DNA of 64,000 nt from an uncultured Lachnospiraceae bacterium (GTDB lineage Bacteria; Bacillota; Clostridia; Lachnospirales; Lachnospiraceae): positions 47,451 through 111,450 of the forward strand of contig CAJUMJ010000038.1 of assembly GCA_910587095.1 (NCBI GenBank), in the 5' to 3' direction. The notes below the pieces were generated by a model. It made no database searches. It saw nothing but the letters and a program-made list of their open reading frames with translations, and was not told the DNA's origin. The number at the start of each line of letters is the position of its first letter. Position 1 is the first letter of the stretch. Below are positions 1 to 7,153 of this stretch, piece after piece. Made by a program: the position numbers and the translations under genes.

Positions 1-61
1 TTTCCTCTTTTTTCCTCTTCCAACGACATTCTTTTTTCCATCTTTCCCTCCGTTTTACCTG

Positions 62-267
62 TATGTACTCTCGGAATCTCTTTTGCACCTGCCTTTGTGG
101 CAAATTTTCCGCCGATTCTCTTTTGCACCTGCTTTTGTGGCAGATTTTCCGCCATATGCACATAAATTTAATTAACGTACGTTCTACGTACGCCTCATAA
201 ATTTATGCACATCTGACAAAAAAGCATCTCACAAAATCAGTCGCAAAGAGACTCCGAGAGTACATCT
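62..267. repeat. Palindromic intergenic element with terminal inverted repeats
   Basis: The 372 bases before the first gene hold one structured block. Its ends are inverted copies of each other: ATGTACTCTCGGA followed by TCTCTTT near 63-84, and the reverse complement near 243-266. Inside lie two tandem 40-base units (74-113 and 114-153; a few mismatches) and a second imperfect inverted repeat (about 156-211) centred on two CGTACG palindromes. No open reading frame of note lies inside. The shape fits a small non-autonomous mobile element or a transcribed RNA structure. No target duplication was recognised, and no second copy lies in the window. Confidence 0.5.
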
Positions 268-372
268 GTCTCAGCCTCATTGTTAACCATTGTTTATTAT
301 CAGTTGACAATTAGAGTATAACACAATGCAAAAGGATGTCAAGAACAGGCGCAGGGATTGTGTGGATTTTCC

Positions 373-870
373 TCACACAATCCCCATCAGCTTCCCGACC
401 CAGTACGCTACGCCAAGTACCCAGCTTGTAAATATCCCGTACAGTATCACTGGCCCGGCGATCGTGAAGATTTTACAACCGATACCAAATACCTGTCCCT
501 CTTTCTGGTACTCGATTGCCGCCGAGGCCACCGAATTGGCAAAACCCGTGATCGGCACAAGCGCCCCGGCTCCGCCCCACTCCACACACTTGGGATAGAG
601 TCCAAATCCTGTGAGTGCCACGCTCAAAAGCACAAGAAGCATAGAGCACCAAGAGCCCGCCGTCTCCTTGTCAAGTCCCATACTGTTCGTTGCATAGTTT
701 AAAATACACTGTCCGATCACACAGATGGCGCCGCCGACAACAAAAGCCTTTGCCATGCGCGCAGGCATACTGTACTTCGGCGTTGTCCGTTCCACATGCT
801 GCCTGTAAGCCTGCTCCTTCTCCTGCTGTGTCATCGTTTCGTCCTGATTCATTGTTTCATTCTGTACCAT
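373..870 (-). CDS. spoVAC: Stage V sporulation protein AC (SpoVAC)
   Basis: Forespore inner-membrane protein of the SpoVA channel that moves dipicolinic acid into the developing spore and out at germination. The 165-residue product carries the family hallmarks: AFVVGGAICVIGQ after a polar N-terminus, a mid-protein GFGLYPKCVEWGGAGALVPITGFANS-type block (written here in short: GALVPITGFANS), and a C-terminal hydrophobic segment. Hydrophobic stretches suggest four membrane segments. The start chosen is the ATG at 870, which follows AAGGAG; an upstream in-frame ATG at 921 lacks a site. It is the third gene of the operon but is parted from spoVAB by a 150-base repeat element. No spoVAD follows in the window. 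Confidence 0.9.
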   Translation of the reverse strand: MVQNETMNQDETMTQQEKEQAYRQHVERTTPKYSMPARMAKAFVVGGAICVIGQCILNYATNSMGLDKETAGSWCSMLLVLLSVALTGFGLYPKCVEWGGAGALVPITGFANSVASAAIEYQKEGQVFGIGCKIFTIAGPVILYGIFTSWVLGVAYWVGKLMGIV

Positions 871-943
871 AATGCCCCTTCTCCTTTTTCTTGTCTTTCT
901 AAGCTCTGCCTTTCCATCCATCTATTCTGTATGCACTAGTGTA

Positions 944-1093
944 CCATTTATCAATTACATACATTTTTTGCGAAGTTCAGGATTGCCTTATACAAGGCGT
1001 TTGAGGGAGGCGATGCGATGGCATCGTTGACCGAAAACAACGCAGTAGAAGGAAATTCTGGCAAGCAAAAAAGTGTAGCTAATTGGTAAATGG
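944..1093. mobile_element. MITE-like element, copy A, inside the spoVA operon
   Basis: A 150-base element with imperfect terminal inverted repeats of about 28 bases: the left end begins CCATTTATCAATTACATAC and the right end, read on the other strand, begins CCATTTACCAATTAGCTAC. A second copy in the same orientation lies at 54163-54310 and is alike along its whole length, including GCGAAGT, ATTGCCTTATACA, CATCGTTGACC and AACGCA blocks. It encodes no protein of its own. It sits between spoVAB and spoVAC, so it is probably transcribed with the operon. Mobility is inferred from the two copies plus the inverted ends; a target duplication is not clear. Confidence 0.7.
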
Positions 1094-1126
1094 ATCCCTG
1101 CTTGATCAGTTTACTATAGCCGTTCC

Positions 1127-1612
1127 TCACAAAAACACCCGCTGCGTAAAGTAAATCACACTCCCTGTCAGCTTTCCGAGCGCCACGGAAAGTATCGCGA
1201 TCCCCAGCCCGTGACGAAACCCGATCCTTCTGGCAAAGATAGGAATCGTGTTTAGCATCTCCGCGATGGCAAGGGCAAGACACCCGACAAAAATACCCGC
1301 GAACAGACCGAACACAATCTGAAAAAGCGTCCCCGCAAAATTCCAGACACCCTCCGTCGCCGCCCCGAAAACCGCCTGCGTCCGCACCATTCTTCCCACC
1401 ATGCACCACTCTCTGAATACACTGAAAAAGCTGCCGATCAATGTGCCGAATATGACCATCTCCTCAAGCACAAATACTTTTTTTGCCACATGCATTTTTC
1501 CCGCAAACCGCGGAATCAACCCGACAGAAATTAACACCGTGAACACGCCCGCCGACACGATCAGTCCCGAGCTTGCCCCGATCACCGAAAGGAGAAGCTG
1601 TCTAAGAAACAT
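1127..1612 (-). CDS. spoVAB: Stage V sporulation protein AB (SpoVAB)
   Basis: Membrane protein of the spoVA operon, about 161 residues, almost wholly hydrophobic with four or five predicted membrane segments. The family pattern is visible in the N-terminal GLIVSAGVFTVLISVGLIPR segment and the central VLEEMVIFGTLIGS. It overlaps the end of spoVAA by about 10 bases, so the two are translationally coupled; the start at 1612 is preferred over an upstream in-frame start because it keeps the usual family length. SpoVAB is needed for dipicolinic acid loading in Bacillus but its precise task is unknown. Confidence 0.85.
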   Translation of the reverse strand: MFLRQLLLSVIGASSGLIVSAGVFTVLISVGLIPRFAGKMHVAKKVFVLEEMVIFGTLIGSFFSVFREWCMVGRMVRTQAVFGAATEGVWNFAGTLFQIVFGLFAGIFVGCLALAIAEMLNTIPIFARRIGFRHGLGIAILSVALGKLTGSVIYFTQRVFL

Positions 1613-2237
1613 CAATGGTCTTTCCCTCCCTGTCCGCCGTCGCAATGAGGGCTTTATTCACATCATCCTCGTAAACCCGCATTTCCACCTCAATCGGGGT
1701 CGGGTCTTTGGTGATCCGCCTGCCGCCGATATGGTTAAAGAATACGATGATACCTACCGCCAACCCAACCGAGTAGGACAACTCAAGAATCCCGTATCCG
1801 TCTCCCCGGGCGCCCATCACCATCTCATAGAGCTTCGAGAAAACTTCGTTGATCCCGATATCGTTGTGGAAAGCCATAATCGTGAATGCCGTGCCGAAAA
1901 AGCTGACTAACGACACGAAGGCCAGCTTGCACCACTGAACAAAGCCCTTATGCCTGTCCACGCTGATCCACTCTATCAGCACGTCCGTCTCGCCAAGACT
2001 TTCCACACTTACGCCGGGACATGCCTTCTCTATCTCCTCGATCACCCGCAGAATGCTGATAACCTGCCTCTTGCTCGCCCCCTCCTGAAACTGCCACAGC
2101 CTCAAAGATCTGGCTTTCGCCTGAATATGCGGGTCGGAGCAGGTCAGACTGCCGATATCTTTCACACACACTTCCGGCTCCTGCACCTCCACATTCTGTT
2201 CCGCTTTCAAATAAATCGTCGCTCTATTAGTTGACAT
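1602..2237 (-). CDS. spoVAA: Stage V sporulation protein AA (SpoVAA)
   Basis: First gene of the spoVA operon, 211 residues. The soluble N-terminal half (about 1-110) matches the known SpoVAA-type domain that packs on the membrane channel, and the C-terminal half has two membrane segments (about 120-140 and 160-180) followed by a short charged tail. The ATG follows GGGAGAAG at a good distance. A well-formed sigma-G promoter lies about 55-90 bases upstream, which places expression in the forespore. It overlaps spoVAB. Assignment is by gene order, length and sequence character rather than by a catalytic motif. Confidence 0.8.
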   Translation of the reverse strand: MSTNRATIYLKAEQNVEVQEPEVCVKDIGSLTCSDPHIQAKARSLRLWQFQEGASKRQVISILRVIEEIEKACPGVSVESLGETDVLIEWISVDRHKGFVQWCKLAFVSLVSFFGTAFTIMAFHNDIGINEVFSKLYEMVMGARGDGYGILELSYSVGLAVGIIVFFNHIGGRRITKDPTPIEVEMRVYEDDVNKALIATADREGKTIDVS

Positions 2238-2267
2238 AACTTCTCCCGTTTCCTGTCTTTTTTATCT

Positions 2268-2288
2268 AATTGTCGCATCGCGACAATT
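2268..2288 (-). other. Perfect hairpin at the spoVA transcript 5' end
   Basis: A 9-base perfect inverted repeat, AATTGTCGC and GCGACAATT, around a 3-base loop. It falls at or just after the start point expected from the sigma-G promoter, so it would cap the spoVA mRNA. A closely related hairpin (GATTGTCGCC/GGCGACAATC) lies at 33005-33028. Confidence 0.6.
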
Positions 2289-2297
2289 TGATAAAAG

Positions 2298-2326
2298 GTA
2301 TTATGAGGGATTTTCTCTATTTTATA
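2298..2326 (-). promoter_or_regulatory. Sigma-G promoter of spoVAA
   Basis: On the minus strand the -35 element GTATA (2326-2322) fits the sigma-G pattern GHATR, and the -10 element CATAATA (2304-2298) fits CATNHTA, with a 17-base spacer. The match and the gene it serves agree. It overlaps the -35 region of the divergent promoter for the DUF3842 gene. Confidence 0.7.
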
Positions 2327-2348
2327 CGTTATGCGCCTATGCTATAAT
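2320..2348 (+). promoter_or_regulatory. Extended -10 promoter of the DUF3842/GH42 unit
   Basis: TATAAT at 2343-2348 is preceded by TGC, an extended -10 feature that compensates for a weak -35 (TTTATA at 2320-2325, 17-base spacer). Transcription would give a leader of about 130 bases before the DUF3842 gene. Confidence 0.6.
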
Positions 2349-2368
2349 GTACGCGATGACACTTAGCA

Positions 2369-2460
2369 GTGCCGGACGGTAAAATGACAAAGCGGCGCGC
2401 AGACAGCCCGAGTGCGAAGAAAACCGCAAGGTTTTTCGAATGTACACCGCGGAATTTATA
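2369..2460 (+). other. Structured leader upstream of the DUF3842 gene
   Basis: The leader can fold into at least two stems: GTGCCG pairing with CGGCGC (about 2369-2402) and a GCAA-capped hairpin with AAAACC/GGTTTT (about 2413-2441), with an outer GCGG/CCGC pairing possible. No T-rich terminator follows. It does not match any riboswitch core I can recognise. It may be a new regulatory RNA or simply a structured 5' end. Confidence 0.35.
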
Positions 2461-2485
2461 TTTTGATTAACAAGGAGGAACCCAC

Positions 2486-2896
2486 ATGAAAATCACCGTC
2501 ATCGACGGACAAGGCGGCCGCATCGGCAAGACCGTCATTGAACAGATCAAGGCAAAACATAAGGATTTGGAGCTTTACGCCATCGGCACCAACACCGCCG
2601 CTACCGCAGCCATGTTAAAGGCAGGGGCTGACTTCGGCGCAACCGGCGAGAATGCCGCGCTCGTCAATGTCACCGACGCGGATATCGTGATCGGTCCCGT
2701 GGGCATTGTCTTCGCGAACGCCCTGCTCGGGGAAATCACCCCCGCAATCGCCACCGCCGTGGGTGCAAGCAAAGCCTTTAAAATTCTGATTCCGGTCAAC
2801 CGCTGCAACCACTTTATCGCCGGCTGCGCGGAAAACTCTCTCGGTGAATACATCCGGCTGGCGGTAGAACATCTGGAGGCTATGCTGCCATCTTAA
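2486..2896 (+). CDS. DUF3842 family protein
   Basis: A 136-residue protein of unknown function found mainly in Clostridia. It opens with a beta strand and a glycine-rich turn (ITVIDGQGGRIGKTV) of the kind that binds a nucleotide in Rossmann-like folds, has AIGTNTAATAAMLKAGAD in the middle, and ends with a conserved cysteine/histidine pair region (NRCNHFIAGC). The start follows AAGGAGGAACCCAC. It lies 48 bases before the GH42 gene and may share its transcript. The conserved cysteines could bind a metal; this is inference only. Confidence 0.8.
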   Translation: MKITVIDGQGGRIGKTVIEQIKAKHKDLELYAIGTNTAATAAMLKAGADFGATGENAALVNVTDADIVIGPVGIVFANALLGEITPAIATAVGASKAFKILIPVNRCNHFIAGCAENSLGEYIRLAVEHLEAMLPS

Positions 2897-2944
2897 AATA
2901 AAATAAATAAAATTAGAGATATTGCGATAAGAAAGGACATCACT

Positions 2945-5122
2945 ATGAAAATGAACAAACTTCTCTACGGAGCGGCATACTACGACGAATATCTTCCCGT
3001 AGACCGCATCGAAACGGATATGGAAATGATGAAGAAAGCGGGCATGAACGTGATCCGCGTCGCGGAGTCCACATGGAGCACATGGGAGCCGCAGGACGGC
3101 GTCTTTGATTTCACCCATCTCCACCGTATGCTGTCCTGCTCGAAAAAGCACGGCATCCAGGTGATCGTCGGCACCCCCACCTACGCGGTGCCCACATGGC
3201 TTATCCGCGAATACCCGGATATCATCACCGAAACCCACGACGGACCCGGTCGTTACGGACACAGGCAGAATATGGATATCGCCCATCCCATGTACCTAAA
3301 ACACGCGGAGCGCATCATCCGCAGGCTGATGGAGGAAGTGCAGCCCTACGACCATGTGATCGGCTTCCAGCTCGACAATGAAACCAAATCCTACGACACC
3401 TGCTCCGCCTACGCCCAGAAAAAATTTGTGGCATATGTGCGCAGGCTTTTTAACGACGACCTCTCCCTCTTAAATGAGGCATGGGGACTTGATTACTGGA
3501 GCAACCGCATCGACACGTGGGAGGATTTTCCCGACGTACGTGGCACGATCAACGCAAGCCTCGGCGCGGAATATCATAAATTCCAGCGAAAACTGGTGTC
3601 CGAGTTTCTCTCGTGGCAATGTGCCATCGTACAGGAATACGCCCGCCCGGATCAGTTCATCACACAAAATTTTGACTACGACTGGCGGGGCTATTCCTTC
3701 GGGATGCAGCCTGAAGTTGACCAGTGGGAAGCCGCTGGGCCCCTCACCATAGCCGGCTGCGATATCTACCACCCCTCTGCTCAGGATCTGACAGGCAAGG
3801 AAATTGCTTTCGGCGGCGCCATCTCCCGCTCCTTAAAAAAAGGAAATTATCTCGTTCTGGAAACCGAGGCGCAGGGCAACCACGGCTGGCTCTCCTACCC
3901 CGGGCAGCTCCGCTTACAGGCATTTTGCCATCTGGCAAACGGCGCAAACTGTGTGGAATACTGGCACTGGCACTCCATCCACAACGCAATTGAATCCTAC
4001 TGGAAAGGAATCCTCAGCCATAACCTGAAAGAAAATGTAACTTACCGGGAAGTCTGCCGCATCGGCACGGATTTTGCCGAGCACGGTACTCATCTGGTCA
4101 ATTTAAAAAAGCACTGCCAAGCCGCAATTCTTCTGGACAATGTCTCACTGGACGCCCTCCAATGGTTCCCCATTTCGGACGGCCCCACATACAATGACGT
4201 TTTCCGCTGGGTTTTCGACGCTCTCTACGAAATGAATGTGGAATGCGATATCCTCTCTGCAGAGGATGATATCGATTTATTCAGTCAATACAAACTGTTG
4301 ATTACGCCCGCACTTTACAGCGTCTCAGACAAACTGACGGACGCACTCAAAGACTATGTGCGGGCTGGCGGCGTTCTGCTCTCCACCTTCAAGACCGCGG
4401 TGGCGGACAGAATGCTCAAAATCCGGCACGACGATCTGCCTCACGGTCTGACCGACGTTTTCGGCATGACATACGACCAGTTCACGGACGCTGTGCGGGT
4501 GGGATTGAGAGCCGCGACAAAAGCGCAGACAAAATCCCGCGCGGCTGATATGACCAATTTAGTCAATCCATGCTCCGCGCCGGGCCAGGAACCGTATCAC
4601 CGTGTCCATGGCTGGATGGAACTTCTCCTCCCCGACGCCGCAAAACCGCTGGCTCTCTACGACCATCCGCACTGGGGAAACTATACCGCCATCACGGGAA
4701 ATCGATTCGGTCAAGGTTATGCCGCCTATCTGGGCTGCTACACGGATGCCGACGTACTCAAAAAACTGCTTGGTTTTCTCTGTGAAAAGGCGGACATTGC
4801 CAGAGAAGAAGCAGCCTGGCCTGTAATCATCAAGCGGGGCACAAACGACCTGCAAAAAGAAATTACCTACTATTTTAATTTTTCCGAAGAACCGCAGGAA
4901 ACCGTATACCGCGGTAAAGACGCCCGCACCCTGCTTGTTGGACACGAAACCGCAAATGACAAAGACAGTGTTCCCCACGGCAACGATACGGCAACGTTTA
5001 CAAATACGGCAACTTTGGAAAAAAGCAATTTGCAGTCGGAGAAATCTCCTGCTGCAATCATCAGGGACGGCGATAGTCTCTCCCTCTCCCGCTGGGATTT
5101 TATGATTTTGGAAGAACTGTGA
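2945..5122 (+). CDS. GH42 family beta-galactosidase
   Basis: Cytoplasmic glycoside hydrolase of 725 residues that removes terminal beta-galactose, in this family often from galacto-oligosaccharides of plant arabinogalactan or galactan. There is no signal peptide. The N-terminal TIM barrel shows the GH42 start (LYGAAYYDEYLP), the acid/base glutamate E146 in FQLDNE, and the likely nucleophile E306 in LVLETEAQ. A trimerisation domain (about 390-600) and a small beta-rich C-terminal domain follow. The ATG follows AAAGGAC. A run after about residue 640 is Asp/Thr/Ser-rich and looks like a variable insert. Neighbouring sugar uptake and GH43 genes support a role in plant glycan use. Confidence 0.9.
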   Translation: MKMNKLLYGAAYYDEYLPVDRIETDMEMMKKAGMNVIRVAESTWSTWEPQDGVFDFTHLHRMLSCSKKHGIQVIVGTPTYAVPTWLIREYPDIITETHDGPGRYGHRQNMDIAHPMYLKHAERIIRRLMEEVQPYDHVIGFQLDNETKSYDTCSAYAQKKFVAYVRRLFNDDLSLLNEAWGLDYWSNRIDTWEDFPDVRGTINASLGAEYHKFQRKLVSEFLSWQCAIVQEYARPDQFITQNFDYDWRGYSFGMQPEVDQWEAAGPLTIAGCDIYHPSAQDLTGKEIAFGGAISRSLKKGNYLVLETEAQGNHGWLSYPGQLRLQAFCHLANGANCVEYWHWHSIHNAIESYWKGILSHNLKENVTYREVCRIGTDFAEHGTHLVNLKKHCQAAILLDNVSLDALQWFPISDGPTYNDVFRWVFDALYEMNVECDILSAEDDIDLFSQYKLLITPALYSVSDKLTDALKDYVRAGGVLLSTFKTAVADRMLKIRHDDLPHGLTDVFGMTYDQFTDAVRVGLRAATKAQTKSRAADMTNLVNPCSAPGQEPYHRVHGWMELLLPDAAKPLALYDHPHWGNYTAITGNRFGQGYAAYLGCYTDADVLKKLLGFLCEKADIAREEAAWPVIIKRGTNDLQKEITYYFNFSEEPQETVYRGKDARTLLVGHETANDKDSVPHGNDTATFTNTATLEKSNLQSEKSPAAIIRDGDSLSLSRWDFMILEEL

Positions 5123-5292
5123 TATATTCCCATACGGCTTCACAGCCAGCGTAACAGCCAGAATAGCCGCCGCCGTTACACCAAGACTGAGCGGATATAC
5201 CTGCATGATTTGTTACGCTGACTGCATTTTTATTACGGTTATTTAAATGAAATGCTTTATCTGGTATCCCGCTGCATTACGCCATGTAATTC

Positions 5293-5321
5293 TTGTAAGC
5301 CTCTTGTGATTTTGTTATAAT
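5293..5321 (+). promoter_or_regulatory. Sigma-A type promoter of the YesM/YesN pair
   Basis: TTGTAA (5293-5298), a 17-base spacer and a perfect TATAAT (5316-5321). The start point would fall near 5328, only eight bases before the in-frame ATG at 5336, which argues for the later TTG start at 5372. Confidence 0.7.
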
Positions 5322-5371
5322 ATGACACATATCGTATGGATGCGAATGACACAAAGAAAGGGGATTCACCT

Positions 5372-7153
5372 TTGTACATAAAACGTATCGAAAAGAGATT
5401 TCTGAATCTTTCTTTAACTTCAAAACTGAGATATATTTATACCGGTTTGATTTTTATCTGTGTTTTTTGTAATCTGTTAATTCTATATAGCTTTTTTACC
5501 AGAGAAATGCAGAAAACGGTTTCCACCCTCACTTCACAAACTTTGGAAACCGTATCCAAAAATGTAGACAGTTCACTATCTGCTATTTCCAAAACTTCAA
5601 CATACCTGCTTGGAACAACAGAAGTACAGAATTATCTTGTGGACATGAATCAGTCGGAATACGCGATTCTTTCCAAACAGCTACGCAATTTCTTATATAT
5701 GTCACTTGAATCCATGCCCCTTGCTTCTTCTATCATCGTCATGCATCCTTCCGGGGTATATGAAGGCGCCGCCCGGTATCACCTTCCTTCGGTACAGGGA
5801 AATTCTCCGACAGACACTTCCTGGTATGACGAACTATGCAGGAAGAAGGGAGCTCCTATTTTAACCATCAACGCGGGTGGTTATCTTACCTTCGGGGATA
5901 ACCATAACTATGTCACTTTGATACGTCTGATCAACAGTACGGAAAATGCACGGCCGCTGGGGTATTTATTCATTAATATTTCCGTGGATTCTCTTCTTTC
6001 CTTCGCCCGTGAGGACAACAGCAATTATTCTGATTTCTATGTTTCTTCCGATGCCGATACGATCCTTCCGTTTCGGAACGATCACCTGAATCAATGGCTG
6101 CAGGATGTCACCATTGATTCTTTGTCTGCCGAAAACACAGTCAGGCTCGGACCGGATCGATATCTGTTGTTAAAATTTCAGACCGCAAACCCTGACTGGA
6201 ATTATATTGCGGCAATCAATTATAACCTGCTGACCAACCAGCACAGAGCCTTTATCGTCATATCCATCATCATCATTATGATCTGCTTTGCCTTTTTTCT
6301 CCTGATTGCACTGGGCACCAATCGGTTTGTCACCGCACCGCTGCGTCAGCTCATGTATGCCATGAAAAAACCGGAAACCGGGGATTTTAACCATGCTTAT
6401 GTAACGGTCTGTCAGGATGAAATCGGCCAGCTTCAAAGTGCCTACAATGATATGGTGGACAAAATACAACAGCTTCTTGATGCCAAGGTTTCCGAGCAAA
6501 AGAGGCTGCGTAAAGCCGAGCTAAATATCCTGCAGGAACAAATCAAGCCCCATTTTCTTTACAACAGCCTGGGTGCTATTTCCTATCTTGTCACTTCGCA
6601 GCAAAACGAAAAGGCTTATGATCTGATCATCTCCTTATCCGAATATTACCGGGAAAGTCTGAGTAAGGGAAATAAAGTGATACCGCTGTCCACAGAAATC
6701 AATATTGTCAAAAACTACCTGAAATTGCAAAAAGTCCGTTTCCCGGATGCCTTTACAGATGAGTATGAATTGGAAGAAGCCGCCCTCTCTTATCGGATTC
6801 CAAGGCTTATATTGCAGCCTCTGGTGGAGAATTCGATCTATCACGGTATTATTCCCACCTGTGATTCCGGTATCATTAAGATCTGTGTCTCTACGGATGC
6901 CGGACATCTTTTGATCCGTGTGACAGATAACGGCATCGGCATGACTCCGCAGGATCTTGATAGTATTCTGTCTTCCAGTTCTGACAGCCAGACACAGAGT
7001 TTCGGGCTCAAAGGAACGATAGAACGCATGAAGATATTCTATGAAACACAGGATATCTGTACCATAGACAGCCGTCCCAACGAAGGGACTGCCATTACCT
7101 TTTTGATTCCACTGGATAAAACGGAGAGACAAGATGGAGAATTCGATTCTTAA
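5372..7153 (+). CDS. YesM-type sensor histidine kinase
   Basis: Membrane sensor kinase, about 593 residues from the chosen TTG start. That codon follows AAAGGGG at a proper distance, while the upstream in-frame ATG (5336) has no ribosome site and lies almost on the transcription start. Order: first membrane segment (about 22-45), extracellular sensor domain (to about 285), second membrane segment (about 290-315), HAMP linker, and a His_kinase domain with the phospho-accepting H394 in IKPHFLYN, then a HATPase domain with N-box LVENSIYHG and DNGIGM. Such kinases phosphorylate a YesN regulator, here the overlapping next gene, in response to sugars or solute-binding proteins. Confidence 0.9.
   Translation: MYIKRIEKRFLNLSLTSKLRYIYTGLIFICVFCNLLILYSFFTREMQKTVSTLTSQTLETVSKNVDSSLSAISKTSTYLLGTTEVQNYLVDMNQSEYAILSKQLRNFLYMSLESMPLASSIIVMHPSGVYEGAARYHLPSVQGNSPTDTSWYDELCRKKGAPILTINAGGYLTFGDNHNYVTLIRLINSTENARPLGYLFINISVDSLLSFAREDNSNYSDFYVSSDADTILPFRNDHLNQWLQDVTIDSLSAENTVRLGPDRYLLLKFQTANPDWNYIAAINYNLLTNQHRAFIVISIIIIMICFAFFLLIALGTNRFVTAPLRQLMYAMKKPETGDFNHAYVTVCQDEIGQLQSAYNDMVDKIQQLLDAKVSEQKRLRKAELNILQEQIKPHFLYNSLGAISYLVTSQQNEKAYDLIISLSEYYRESLSKGNKVIPLSTEINIVKNYLKLQKVRFPDAFTDEYELEEAALSYRIPRLILQPLVENSIYHGIIPTCDSGIIKICVSTDAGHLLIRVTDNGIGMTPQDLDSILSSSSDSQTQSFGLKGTIERMKIFYETQDICTIDSRPNEGTAITFLIPLDKTERQDGEFDS

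Noticed and set aside
301..330. Plus-strand promoter TTGACA...TATAAC near 304
   Set aside because: The two boxes are only nine bases apart and no plus-strand gene follows.
2369..2402. Guanidine-III riboswitch in the DUF3842 leader (GCCGGACG and GACAAAGCGGCGC resemble parts of it)
   Set aside because: The second CCGG arm needed for the pseudoknot is missing and the downstream gene is not a known guanidine gene.
4559..5206. Minus-strand open frame opposite the GH42 gene end
   Set aside because: It has no ribosome site and overlaps a clear gene; only its first 25 residues look membrane-like, which the reverse complement of coding DNA can produce.
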